The position numbers were made by a program, and so were the translations under genes. Positions 1-8,500 of a stretch of 25,195 bases of DNA are shown one piece after another. This DNA is from Firmicutes bacterium UBA5774 (GTDB lineage Bacteria; Bacillota; Clostridia; Peptostreptococcales; Anaerovoracaceae): contig DIEM01000018.1 in assembly GCA_002418625.1 (NCBI GenBank), forward strand, positions 1-25,195. The letters run 5' to 3'. The stretch's first letter is position 1. The number at the start of each line of letters is the position of its first letter. The notes under the pieces are model-generated. The model saw only the letters and a program-made list of their open reading frames with translations. It had not been told where the DNA came from and ran no database searches.

Positions 1-175
1 TGTCCATCCGCGACTCCGGCCGGCCGGCCCTGCTCCGTGCGCTGAGCCTTCTATGCGCTCTGAATCCGCTGATCCAGCGCTTTATGTCAATTGTCAGCAT
101 CAAGCCGGCAATGATGCTTCCACAAAGCATTCCGGTAATTGCCATGTCTGTCATTCTATTGTCTATTAATTCCAT
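1..175 (-). CDS. Small membrane protein of the Tad-like locus (partial, runs off left edge)
   Basis: This reading frame starts at an ATG at 173-175 and stays open for 58 codons to the window edge, so its C-terminus is missing. A good Shine-Dalgarno (GGGAGG) lies just upstream, and the start overlaps the last 20 bases of the upstream secretion ATPase gene, which indicates translational coupling in one operon. Residues about 12-29 form one hydrophobic segment (AITGMLCGSIIAGLMLTIDI), and the following 25 residues are strongly basic with many Arg. In Tad operons the gene after the CpaF-type ATPase is normally a TadB-like inner-membrane platform protein. The visible part is compatible with the start of such a protein, but too little is present to assign a family. 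An internal Met at residue 8 is another possible start but has a poorer ribosome site. Confidence 0.6.
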   Translation of the reverse strand, partial: MELIDNRMTDMAITGMLCGSIIAGLMLTIDIKRWISGFRAHRRLSARSRAGRPESRMD

Positions 176-1664
176 ATTGCCCTCCCGATCCCTCGCTGAT
201 AGTCCCCAGATCCTCATTATGACAATACATTCCCGCTTCTTCCCGGGCATCGGCGCAAGGCCCCGTCCATTTTACCGTGAGTCTGGCTTTTTTTTCATCA
301 CATGGCGGCTCAGCCAGTCTCAGCAAGCGGGAATCGAATATTGTGAAGGCTTCAGGGTTTTCGCTTTCACCGATAACTCTCTTGTCAGCACCAATATGAT
401 GTGTCCAATGCCATCTGCCTTCAGTGCGGTCATATCTGCAGATCTGAACGATCGAAATTTTATTGGTTTCATAATCATATCCCAGCTCGTAGATCCCGCT
501 GAGCCTTTTCTTGCTTTTGTCAGGCAGCTGTATGAAATGGAAAATATAATCAAAGCTTTTGGCTACCTTCGAAGCTGTTGAATCAATGCTTCCGCCGAAG
601 GATTTTACGATCTCTGCCGCAACGTCACTGCAGAATTCCCGAGGATCCCGAGAATGAAACGTGATCTTCATCCTTCTTGTTCCTTTGCTTGCCAGCTTGA
701 CAACTGTGTCCAGCGCTATTCCGTCCCGTGCTTCAGCCATGATAAAGTAATCCGCATCCGATCGAAGCAGGTTCTTTGAAATATTTTTCAATTTTTCATT
801 ATCCGCTATGATCTGCATGATCGGCGCTTTTACCATTAATTCATGCAGCGGGATCTCAGGATCGGTCTCCACCATGACACCTTCAAGCTCCTGGTCTTCA
901 TAGCTCTGCCAGGTCGATAGAAAAGTCGTTTTAGCGGTCCTGACAGCTCCGGTGAAAGCAACATTGAATCCGACCGATACCATCGCCCTGAAAAAATCAG
1001 CCGCGTCCGAAGGTATCGTTCCTCTGCTTGCCTGTTCTTCAAATGTGTATTCAGGCACGGTATATCTTCTGAAAATAATCATATCCTGATCCCTTTTGGC
1101 CATGGATCCTCCAAATATGGTGACACGCGTACCGTCAAGCATATAAAGCTCATGGAAATCCTTGTCGAGTCTTTCTTCCGGAGTCAGCAGCAGGAAAGCA
1201 CGTATCAGCTGTTCCCTTCTCGCCTTTTCAATCGACTGTTCCTTAAGCTTCATCCGTCCATCCTCCAGGAAATAGATCCTGCTTCCGATGATTTTGGCGG
1301 AGCTGCTGCCACGGTGGCATTCCGAAAACCACTCCGCTATGCCGGCAAGTCCCCAGTTCTCATGATAGACGGCATCGGGCAGCGTTGCATAATATGATGG
1401 AAATGCGCATCCACTCGCACGGTACTTCTTGATGCTCTCTCTGATACGGTCCTTGAAATAAGACACCTCCCGCTCATAGCCTATAATGGCTTTCTTCTGC
1501 ATATTCAGCGCCGTAATGATGTCTTGCCTTCCTTCGTCCCATTCTTTTATAAAATCCGCCATGATCATATTGCACAGGCGCTTGAATTCCATGTGGCAGC
1601 TGCTTGCTTCTTCTTCTGCAGTTTCTTGTGTGCGTAAATAATGTTCTAGTTGAAATCGATCCAT
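156..1664 (-). CDS. CpaF/TadA-like type II/IV secretion ATPase with a variant P-loop
   Basis: This 502-residue protein is a cytoplasmic motor ATPase of the T2SS/T4P/Tad family, expected to power assembly of a Flp-type pilus or related appendage. The RecA-like core lies at about residues 200-345. It has a P-loop at 239-246 (GAVRTAKT), an acidic segment at 260-270 (EGVMVETDPE), a Walker B/catalytic Glu region at 304-314 (ADYFIMAEARD) and a His box at 335-339 (TFHSR) that matches the ATVHAN motif of canonical CpaF. The P-loop carries Ala244 where the family has the last Gly, while the catalytic Lys245 and Thr246 remain. The N-terminal 200 residues and the last 100 residues are unlike textbook CpaF. 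The start at 1664 has an AAAGGAAG ribosome site and overlaps the cpaE-like gene by 19 bases. The family call is firm; the exact machine is inferred from neighbours. Confidence 0.82.
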   Translation of the reverse strand: MDRFQLEHYLRTQETAEEEASSCHMEFKRLCNMIMADFIKEWDEGRQDIITALNMQKKAIIGYEREVSYFKDRIRESIKKYRASGCAFPSYYATLPDAVYHENWGLAGIAEWFSECHRGSSSAKIIGSRIYFLEDGRMKLKEQSIEKARREQLIRAFLLLTPEERLDKDFHELYMLDGTRVTIFGGSMAKRDQDMIIFRRYTVPEYTFEEQASRGTIPSDAADFFRAMVSVGFNVAFTGAVRTAKTTFLSTWQSYEDQELEGVMVETDPEIPLHELMVKAPIMQIIADNEKLKNISKNLLRSDADYFIMAEARDGIALDTVVKLASKGTRRMKITFHSRDPREFCSDVAAEIVKSFGGSIDSTASKVAKSFDYIFHFIQLPDKSKKRLSGIYELGYDYETNKISIVQICRYDRTEGRWHWTHHIGADKRVIGESENPEAFTIFDSRLLRLAEPPCDEKKARLTVKWTGPCADAREEAGMYCHNEDLGTISEGSGGQYGINRQ

Positions 1665-2440
1665 TTTCTTCCTTTCTTAAAGCCTTCCGTTTCAGCAATC
1701 CCCGCCGGCTTCAGCATCCACTTCGACGCATCCGCTATATCTGCGCGGTATTTGTCATTTTTATATCGCAGCAATGTCATATGATCCGCCTCGGCCTTTC
1801 TGCCATGCTCGGCACGACTGATTGACCTCAGCCTCTGCCTTTCGATGCCCAGCCTTTTTGAAAGATAACCGGCATCATAGGGATCCTCCCTTCGGAATTT
1901 GTTTATAATAACACCGGAAAATTCTATCTTTAATTTCTTGAAAATCTCATCCGTCTTTTCAAATCGGCTGACGACCGTTTCGTGCTGCGTCATCACCAGA
2001 ATTTTCGAAGCATCCTGCCGCAGCGAGCCGATCGCTGGACCGCAGTCAATATCGTTGCCGCTGTCGATGATGATCAAATCAAATTTACCTTTTACCGCAG
2101 TAATGATATGATCCACAGCAGTCGGAAAAAACAGTCTTTCTATTCCAAAAGAATCTATACCGCCCATCAGGAATATATTGTCCTGCCTTTTGCATCGTGA
2201 CATGATGCAATCAAAAGTGACTGCATTGCTTTCAATAGCCATCCTGATCTGATCCAGAGATCCCATACCGCCTCTCACATAATCCTTGCCCGTTCCTGCG
2301 TGAAGAAACAGCACCAGAATCTTTGAGTCTTTATGACCCATGGCTATCGATTCCGCTACGGACTGGGCCAGCATCGTCGTGCCGACTTTATGATCCGCTC
2401 CATGAAATACAATTATTCTGTCCGTTGGATTATCTGCCAT
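1646..2440 (-). CDS. CpaE/MinD-like ATPase of the Tad-like locus, deviant Walker A
   Basis: This 264-residue protein has the layout of a ParA/MinD-superfamily ATPase as found in Tad loci (CpaE/TadZ), which position the pilus machine at the membrane. The N-terminus carries a P-loop-like segment, GADHKVGTTMLAQSVA (about residues 14-29), and a Walker B-like strand follows at FDLIIIDSGND (about 115-125). The usual KGGVGKTT is changed: the Lys normally found between Gly and Thr is absent and a Lys precedes VGTT instead, similar in spirit to CpaE proteins with GGVGxST. ATP binding is therefore uncertain. The C-terminal part (INKFRREDPYDAGYLSKRLG) fits the MinD fold. The gene lies 15 bases downstream of the cpaB-like gene and overlaps the cpaF-like ATPase gene, so all are co-transcribed. 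Confidence 0.75.
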   Translation of the reverse strand: MADNPTDRIIVFHGADHKVGTTMLAQSVAESIAMGHKDSKILVLFLHAGTGKDYVRGGMGSLDQIRMAIESNAVTFDCIMSRCKRQDNIFLMGGIDSFGIERLFFPTAVDHIITAVKGKFDLIIIDSGNDIDCGPAIGSLRQDASKILVMTQHETVVSRFEKTDEIFKKLKIEFSGVIINKFRREDPYDAGYLSKRLGIERQRLRSISRAEHGRKAEADHMTLLRYKNDKYRADIADASKWMLKPAGIAETEGFKKGRKWIDFN

Positions 2441-2455
2441 CTGCTTCTTCCCTTC

Positions 2456-3187
2456 TCATTCCTGGACGACCATGATTTTTTCTCCGGTCTCGCCGCTTAC
2501 TCGCGCGAGAATATCGCGGTACTGCTCGATCGTCGCAATAATTTCGAAGTGTTCCGCTACCGATGTCGCATCTGTGCGCTCCAATATATCTTTTCCTGCG
2601 GCATGGAGCGGTTCTTCTGCCGCATGATGCCCTGTACCTTCAGAAACCTGTCTGTTGCCGTTCGCATGATCAGGCATGCTTTCATCTGCCAGCGATGCAT
2701 ATGCGTCCTTGACTTCACGGTATGTATTATCCTTCACAAACGCGACCCGGTAACAACCTATTACCTGCATGCCATCCCGCGTACAAAGCCTGACACGGTC
2801 TCCCCTTCTAATAGAACTGCTCATCATGCTGATCCATTCAGGCCTGATCACAAAAACCGATTCATCCTCGTCTATAAAGAACTCATCCTCATAAAAAAAC
2901 TTGTCGGCTATCTGTGCATTCGCCGGAATAAACTGAACGCTTCTAGACCCTTCTATAACAGCCAGATCTTCCGGACCCAAAGCGCCGCTGATCATATTTT
3001 CCTCCCTTGATCCTGCAGTCGTGAACATGTCGGACGTTACGATTGAATTCTTTTCGATATCTTTTTTTGCAATCAGTACGTCCTCCGTTAAAAGCCTGTC
3101 GCGTCCTTCAATTTCCCAATAAACAAAGCCCGATATTGCCGTTATCAGCAATAGTATGCCGCATATACGCTTGACTAATCTCCCCAT
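2456..3187 (-). CDS. CpaB/RcpC-like SAF-domain pilus assembly protein
   Basis: This 243-residue membrane-anchored protein begins with a short basic N-terminus and one hydrophobic segment at about residues 8-25 (ICGILLLITAISGFVYW). A SAF-type domain follows at about 36-100 (EDVLIAKKDIEKNSIVTSDMF is the diagnostic start). A second region at about 110-155 (VFVIRPEWISMMSSSIRRGD) resembles the RcpC/CpaB domain. CpaB proteins act on the outer face of the membrane during Flp pilus assembly. The C-terminal third is hydrophilic and His/Glu-rich at 180-200. The start at 3187 is supported by GGAGG seven bases upstream. It is the first gene of the operon, behind a strong promoter. No prepilin gene is visible, so the pilus itself is inferred from gene order alone. 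Confidence 0.8.
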   Translation of the reverse strand: MGRLVKRICGILLLITAISGFVYWEIEGRDRLLTEDVLIAKKDIEKNSIVTSDMFTTAGSREENMISGALGPEDLAVIEGSRSVQFIPANAQIADKFFYEDEFFIDEDESVFVIRPEWISMMSSSIRRGDRVRLCTRDGMQVIGCYRVAFVKDNTYREVKDAYASLADESMPDHANGNRQVSEGTGHHAAEEPLHAAGKDILERTDATSVAEHFEIIATIEQYRDILARVSGETGEKIMVVQE

Positions 3188-3218
3188 TCATTTCCTCCTG
3201 CCGTTGTTCTATAACATA

Positions 3219-3246
3219 ATTATACTTATTTGGTATTTTCTGTCAA
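3219..3246 (-). promoter_or_regulatory. Near-consensus sigma-A promoter of the Tad-like operon
   Basis: Read on the minus strand, a perfect -35 box TTGACA (3241-3246) and a perfect -10 box TATAAT (3219-3224) are separated by 16 bases. The predicted transcript starts about 25 bases before the cpaB-like ATG. Both boxes match the consensus exactly, suggesting strong expression unless repressed. No obvious operator was seen. Confidence 0.8.
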
Positions 3247-3306
3247 TTTGTAAATTCCGACCTTGCCCTTTCCGCCATACCGGCGTTCTGATTCCAACCA
3301 AATTCT

Positions 3307-3335
3307 TTTTCAACGTCACTGCATCATGTTATAAT
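3307..3335 (+). promoter_or_regulatory. Putative sigma-A promoter of metY-like gene
   Basis: A perfect -10 box TATAAT lies at 3330-3335. At a 17-base spacing the -35 position (3307-3312) reads TTTTCA, which matches four of six consensus bases. The predicted start is about 25 bases before the ATG. The leader is too short for a SAM riboswitch, and none was seen. Confidence 0.55.
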
Positions 3336-3365
3336 TAATAGATTCTAAATAAAGGAGACGATATT

Positions 3366-4640
3366 ATGGCTAAATATAATTTCAACACGAACTGCGTCCA
3401 GGGAACCTATGATCCCAAGAGCGGAGACCCTCGAGTGCTTCCGATCTATCAAAGCACGACGTTTGAGTATGATGATTCGGATTACGTTGCGGATCTTTTT
3501 GATCTGAAGGTAGGCGGCTCATTTTATACAAGATTGGGAAATCCCACAACAGAGGCGTTCGAAGGTAAAATGGCGCTGCTTGAGGGAGGTGTCGGGGCTC
3601 TTGCGCTGGCTTCCGGCCAGAGCGCCAGTTTCATGGCGATCATCAATATCTGCAGTGCAGGCGATCATTTTATCTGTTCTTCCGCCATATACGGGGGCAC
3701 CCACAATCTTTTCGACGTATCGCTCAGAAAACTCGGCATCAACGCCACTTTCATCGATCCCGACACCGATGTCGAAAAAATCATCGCCTGCGCCACTCCG
3801 TCCACAAAGGCTATTTTTGCGGAGACGATCGCCAATCCGGGCATGAATATCCTGGACTTTGAAAAGTTTTCAACAGCCGCAAAAGCACTCGATGTTCCGC
3901 TGATCATCGATAATACGCTTGCTACGCCTTATCTCTGCAGGCCTTTTGAGCACGGCGCCAATATAGTCATCCATTCGGCGACCAAATACACCGACGGTCA
4001 TGCGACCAGCCTGGGCGGAATCATTGTTGACGGCGGTAATTTCAACTGGGACAACGGCAAGTTCCCCGGCCTCGTAGAGCCTGACGAAAGCTATCACGGA
4101 CTGAGGTATTTTGAATCCTTTGGCGCCTCCGCCTATATCGTTAAAGCGCGCGTCACATTGCTGAGGGACTACGGCTGCGCCGTCAGCCCGTTCAATTCCT
4201 TCATGTTCCATATGGGACTTGAAACACTCCATCTCAGAATGGAGCGCCATAGTGAAAACGCGCTGCTTCTGGCCAGGTTCCTTGAAGTCCACCCAAGTGT
4301 TTCCTGGGTCCGTTATCCTGGCCTTAAAAGCAGCCCATATTATGATCTTGGGGTCAAATATCTTCCCAAGGGCTGCAGCGGCATCCTGACCTTCGGCATT
4401 AAAGGCGGCGCAGAGGCAGGCAAAAGGCTTATCAAGCATCTCGACATGGTCGCGCTTGTCGTCCATCTGGGTGATCTTCGGACAAGCATCCTGCATCCTG
4501 CCAGTACAACCCACCGTCAGCTTGACACCGAAAAACAGATCAGCGCCGGCATCTATCCTGAAATGATCCGCGTATCCGTCGGTATAGAAGATATCACGGA
4601 TATCATAAATGACTTTGACAAAGCGCTGAAGTCGGTATAA
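3366..4640 (+). CDS. metY: O-acetylhomoserine sulfhydrylase (MetY-like, PLP-dependent)
   Basis: This 424-residue cytoplasmic enzyme belongs to the Cys/Met metabolism PLP family. Its expected role is making homocysteine from O-acetylhomoserine and sulfide, the direct sulfhydrylation route to methionine. The sequence shows the family start (VQGTYDPKSGDPRVLPIYQS), the substrate/PLP region YTRLGNPT at 54-61, a phosphate-binding ASGQSA stretch at 82-87, and the PLP lysine in HSATKYTDGH at about Lys207. The length, and the residues GGTHNL at 110-115 where methionine gamma-lyases carry a reactive Cys, favour MetY over the lyase. The start has an AAAGGAG ribosome site. The gene appears monocistronic: a hairpin follows the stop codon. 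A cystathionine gamma-synthase-like activity cannot be excluded from sequence alone. Confidence 0.88.
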   Translation: MAKYNFNTNCVQGTYDPKSGDPRVLPIYQSTTFEYDDSDYVADLFDLKVGGSFYTRLGNPTTEAFEGKMALLEGGVGALALASGQSASFMAIINICSAGDHFICSSAIYGGTHNLFDVSLRKLGINATFIDPDTDVEKIIACATPSTKAIFAETIANPGMNILDFEKFSTAAKALDVPLIIDNTLATPYLCRPFEHGANIVIHSATKYTDGHATSLGGIIVDGGNFNWDNGKFPGLVEPDESYHGLRYFESFGASAYIVKARVTLLRDYGCAVSPFNSFMFHMGLETLHLRMERHSENALLLARFLEVHPSVSWVRYPGLKSSPYYDLGVKYLPKGCSGILTFGIKGGAEAGKRLIKHLDMVALVVHLGDLRTSILHPASTTHRQLDTEKQISAGIYPEMIRVSVGIEDITDIINDFDKALKSV

Positions 4641-4643
4641 AAT
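4615..4643 (+). promoter_or_regulatory. Putative thiT promoter inside the 3' end of metY
   Basis: A perfect TTGACA (4615-4620) and a TAAAAT -10 box (4638-4643) are 17 bases apart. The -35 box lies in the last metY codons, and the -10 box overlaps the metY stop codon. Transcription would begin near 4650, about 40 bases before the TPP aptamer. This is the best candidate for an independent promoter of the riboswitch-thiT unit, since boxes closer to the aptamer would place the start inside its P1 stem. Confidence 0.5.
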
Positions 4644-4645
4644 GA

Positions 4646-4673
4646 ATCAGACAGGCAGTCATGCCTGTCTGAT
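4646..4673 (+). terminator. Hairpin after metY (no strong T-run)
   Basis: A perfect inverted repeat with 11-base arms (ATCAGACAGGC and GCCTGTCTGAT) encloses a six-base loop. It begins six bases after the metY stop codon. It lacks a clear T-run on either strand, so termination efficiency is doubtful. It may instead protect the metY mRNA 3' end. Confidence 0.55.
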
Positions 4674-4686
4674 CAATTAAATATAG

Positions 4687-4764
4687 TTTGCTAGGGGAGC
4701 TTAGGCTGAGAGTATTTATGACCCTCATTACCTGACCCGGATAATACCGGCGTAGGGAAGCAAT
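4687..4764 (+). ncRNA. TPP (thi-box) riboswitch aptamer
   Basis: The conserved core of the thiamine pyrophosphate riboswitch is readable. It has GGGG followed by GGCTGAGA, then ACCC, then ACCTGACCCGGATAATACC and CGTAGGGAAGC. The outer P1 stem forms from TTGCT (4688-4692) and AGCAA (4759-4763). It lies directly upstream of thiT, so it senses thiamine pyrophosphate and shuts off thiamine uptake when the cofactor is abundant. Confidence 0.96.
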
Positions 4765-4806
4765 GAACGTTTGAAGGCGATCGACGCGCCATTCGGACTC
4801 ATTTCC

Positions 4807-4836
4807 CCTCCTGCAAAGACCAAAGGAGGTTTTTTT
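4807..4836 (+). promoter_or_regulatory. Shine-Dalgarno-sequestering hairpin with T-run (riboswitch expression platform)
   Basis: CCTCCT (4807-4812) is exactly complementary to AGGAGG (4824-4829), which is the ribosome site of thiT, with an 11-base loop. Seven T residues (4830-4836) follow immediately and abut the ATG at 4837. The same element can therefore hide the Shine-Dalgarno and could also act as a weak intrinsic terminator. In the ligand-free state the aptamer segment GGGAA (4755-4759) could pair with TTCCC (4803-4807) and help open the hairpin; that pairing is inferred. Confidence 0.65.
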
Positions 4837-5469
4837 ATGTCATCGGAAAATTTACAGTCTTTTTTTGAATCCGTTTCAGGCCAAGTCAGCATCACGATCG
4901 CTATCGGCTTGATTTTCGCCGCTATCCTGTTTACGGGCAAGCAGCGAAAGACAGAGACGCGTGTGCTTGTGGTGTCCGCCATACTGATTGCCCTGGCTAT
5001 CGCGCTGAATCAGATCACGCTGTTCAGAATGCCCCAGGGAGGATCTGTAACGGCGTTCAGCATGCTGCCGATCGTTGTCTGCGGTTACCTGTTCGGGCTG
5101 CGGCGCGGCGTTCTGGCCGGCATTTGCTTCGGTTTGCTGAATCTCATTTTCAATCCTTATGTCGTGCATCCTATACAACTGCTGCTCGACTATCCTTTTG
5201 CCTTCGGCGCACTCGGCTTTGCCGGGCTGATGTCAAATCGAAAATATGGTCTGATTTCAGGATATGTCGTCGGGATCCTGTCCAGATATTTCTTCAGTGT
5301 TCTTTCCGGAATCGTTTTCTTCGGCGCATATGCACCGGAAAATTTCAACGCGGTAACCTGGTCGATATATTACAATATCACCTATATCGGCGCAGAAGCT
5401 GTCATGACTCTGGCGATCCTTGCCGTTCCAGCGGTGCGAAGCGCCATAACGCGCATGAAGCCCGTCTGA
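4837..5469 (+). CDS. thiT: ThiT-type thiamine transporter, S component of an ECF transporter
   Basis: This integral membrane protein of 210 residues has about six hydrophobic segments and the ThiT-family core GGSVTAFSMLPIVVCGYLFG, followed by LRRGVLAGICFGLLNLI. ThiT binds thiamine with high affinity and delivers it through the shared EcfA/EcfA'/EcfT energizing module, which is not in this window. I chose the ATG at 4837 because AGGAGG sits seven bases upstream. An earlier in-frame ATG at 4771 lies within the riboswitch expression platform and would be a poor start. The TPP riboswitch directly upstream independently supports thiamine as the substrate. A strong terminator follows 18 bases after the stop codon. 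Confidence 0.92.
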   Translation: MSSENLQSFFESVSGQVSITIAIGLIFAAILFTGKQRKTETRVLVVSAILIALAIALNQITLFRMPQGGSVTAFSMLPIVVCGYLFGLRRGVLAGICFGLLNLIFNPYVVHPIQLLLDYPFAFGALGFAGLMSNRKYGLISGYVVGILSRYFFSVLSGIVFFGAYAPENFNAVTWSIYYNITYIGAEAVMTLAILAVPAVRSAITRMKPV

Positions 5470-5487
5470 TCCAGCGTTCATAATTTG

Positions 5488-5534
5488 AAAAAAAAATGCA
5501 GGCCCCACTGTTGCCAGTGAGGCCTGCATTTTTT
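5488..5534. terminator. Bidirectional intrinsic terminator between thiT and stnC
   Basis: A long GC-rich hairpin pairs TGCAGGCC-C-CACTG with CAGTG-A-GGCCTGCA, with only one internal mismatch. It is flanked by nine A residues on the left and six T residues on the right. It therefore reads as a strong intrinsic terminator for thiT on the plus strand and for the converging transhydrogenase operon on the minus strand. Confidence 0.93.
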
Positions 5535-5576
5535 ATAACGGTACATTCAGTATCTGTCTTAGGTCTTTCCCCCCGA

Positions 5577-8500
5577 TTATTGTTTAACCGGCTTTGGAAT
5601 TTTTGAAATAATCATGTTCATGAGATTGTCGCTCAGCTTCAGTTTGTCAACAAACTTCGCTTTATCTACGATCTGAAGTTTGGCCTGAACATTTTCACAC
5701 AATATGCCTCCATTGATTTCGCCAATCTCCGCATATCTGTAATAAGGAAGCGCAACCTCCATTTCGTTGACGATATCGCTGACATCTTCATATGGCATTT
5801 CGACTTCATAGACATACGCCAATTCCGCCACGATCTCCCAATTATTGTACATGACGTCTTCGTCGATCGCCTGTCTTACAGGCATCAGTCTTCTTTCTGT
5901 ATTCGTGAAGGTTCCGTCGATCGAGGCAAATCCGGTACCTGGAATGAAAACATCGGCTTTCTTTCCGGTAGCTGTCATATGCGTGTCGGAAACCATCATG
6001 AATTCGAGATCCTTAGTATCGAAAGCCGCATCTTCGCCGAATACCAACAGCGCCTTGACGCCGGCCAATGCTTCCGATCCAGCCTTTATACCAAGATCGA
6101 CAAGTCCCTGGCTGTTATTCTTGGATTTGACCTGAAGGATCCCGGATCTTGCCCTTCCGATATGTCCGGACACGACCGCTATATCGGCAAGCAGTTCGGC
6201 TGCTTCAACAGTCACAAGATTTTGCGCAAATACGATCATGGCCTTTTTAGCCTTGCCGTACATTTCCGCTACAGCTTTTGCGTCGTCACTGACCTTCACT
6301 TTCTCAAGGCTAGCCTTGAATGCATCGAATCCTTCAGCTTTTGTTGTCTTGCCCATATCGATCAGCGCTTTCGCGATCTCCTTCAGGAAAGTGACATCGT
6401 TTTTAACGTCGACAGTCTTGGCAGCGTAATCAAATTCATCTTCCAATCCCGGATTGATCACGATGACTTTGACACCACGTTTTGCAGCTTCCCTGATTTT
6501 CAGCTGGATGATCGGGTTTCCGGCAGTTTCGAAGCCGGCCACCAAAATCACTTCCGTTGCGAGAAGCTCATCAATGGTATTCGGTGATGCATCGACGCCC
6601 AGTACCTTTGCGATACCACTCTGCCTGTTGTTGAAGCAGAATGTTTTTGCCCCGATCAGATCGGCAAATTTTTTGATCGCATAAGCTTCTTCGTTCGTAT
6701 ATCTGTCCGAAATGGAAACAGCGACTGCATCCTTGCCGTATTTTGCCGCAACTGACTGGATCTTCTTCGCAGTTGTAACAAATACATCATGATAATCAGC
6801 CAGTTCGAAATTTTTGCCATTTTTCATCATCGGATCAAGTATTTTACCATCGCTGACAGAACAGTCAAAGCCAAATCGTCCTTTTCCGCAGAGAAGTCCC
6901 TTGTTCACGACGCCTTCCTTGTCCGGAACCGCTTTATACAGCATGTCGCCATAGGTTTCCAGCTTGATGCTGCAGCCCACGGAGCAATATGCGCAAGTCG
7001 TATCCGTAACGTCTGTGGCAAGCGGCACGGATTTGGCCAGGCTCAGTCTTTCGCCAAGGGCACCGGTCGGACACACACTCACGCATTGACCGCAGGATAC
7101 ACATCCTGATTCGGCAAGCGGTCTTTCGAGTGTCGGTTTAACAACCACATCAAAGCCCCTGTTGACCAGTCCAAGCGCGCCTATTCCCATAACTTCATCG
7201 CAGACCCTGACACAAAGACCGCAGACGATGCACTTGTTTGGATCGCGTTTGATGAACGGATGATCATCTTCATATTCTGTAGTATTGATATCACCTGCCA
7301 TTCTCTCCGGCTTGACATCATACTCGTTGGCAAATTCGACCAGTTTGCACTCATGATAGTCATGACAACCGCATTCCAGGCATCTCATTGCCTCCGCAAT
7401 GGCAGCTTCTTCATCATATCCGAATACGACTTCCTTGAAATTGTCTTTTCTTTCTTCGGCATGAAGGTGATCCATCTTTGGTCTGCATTTTCTTTCGCGG
7501 TCCTCAAAATCATCTTCTGTAAGATCAGTTCTTTCTACGCCGTAAGGCTTTACAAACCTGATTTTTTCTCCCGCAAGATACGCATCGACGATGTCGGTCA
7601 TCTTCTTTGCGTGGCCGATCGCTTCGACAGCAATCGTAATTTTATCATTGTAACAATCTCCGCCAACGAAAATGCCTTCAACATTTGTCATGAATGTAGA
7701 TTCATCTCCAACGATCCCTTTTTTCTTAGTCAGCATCAATCCATCCAGCCCGCTTGGGTCGACCGCTTGTCCGATGGCGATGATCATAGTGTCAATATCG
7801 ATGATTTCTTCTGCGCCTGGAATCGGTTTCGGGCTTCTTCTTCCGCTGGCATCCGGTTCGCCGAGTTCCATTTTCTGAAGCCTGACCTGCTTGACCTTGC
7901 CATCCTTATCTTTGATGATCTCGATCGGATTGGTCAAATTCTTGAAGATGACGCCTTCTTCTTCAGCTTCCACAATCTCGACCATGTCAGCAGGCATTTC
8001 ATCCTTTGTACGTCTGTAAATATTGTAGACCTTCTTAGCGCCCAGTCTCACAGCGGTCCTGCAAGCGTCCATCGCGGTATTTCCGCCACCGACGATCGCA
8101 ACATTTTCGCCGAGCACGATCGGCTCGTTTCTAACGACTTTTCTGAGGAAATTGATACCACCTATAACGCCTTCGGCATCCTCTCCCGGACAGCCGATTC
8201 CTGTTGACAGCCATGCGCCGATTCCGACAAGCACCGCGTCATAATCTTTTTTGATAGCATCAAATTGGATATCAACACCGATTTTGGTATTCGGTCTCAT
8301 GTCCACGCCCATTTTTTCAATTAAATATATTTCCTCATCGAGGAGCTCTTTGGGAAGCCTGTACTCCGGTATCCCATAACGAAGCATTCCTCCAAGTTTA
8401 GGCATTGCTTCAAAGATCGTGATATCATGGCCCAGCTTTCTCAGGAAGAAAGCCGCAGACAATCCGAATGGGCCGCCGCCGATGATAGCGATCCTTTTGC

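Noticed and set aside
25..35. GGCCGGCC palindromes at the left edge as a special site
   Set aside because: They lie inside an open reading frame as Arg/Gly/Pro codons, and a single short palindrome in GC-rich sequence is not informative.
2333..3010. Plus-strand frame of 225 codons across the cpaB/cpaE-like genes
   Set aside because: Antisense shadow of two genes with clear domain signatures and ribosome sites; the product looks like low-information sequence rich in Cys, Arg and His.
3188..3365. SAM riboswitch or T-box upstream of metY
   Set aside because: The predicted leader is only about 25 bases, and no conserved S-box or T-box elements were found.
3870..4514. Minus-strand frame of 214 codons within metY
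   Set aside because: Antisense shadow of a strongly conserved PLP enzyme.
7260..8207. Long plus-strand open frame of 315 codons opposite the transhydrogenase large subunit
   Set aside because: It is antisense to a well-supported gene with Cys motifs and nucleotide folds, its own product shows no recognisable domain, and it lacks a ribosome site.
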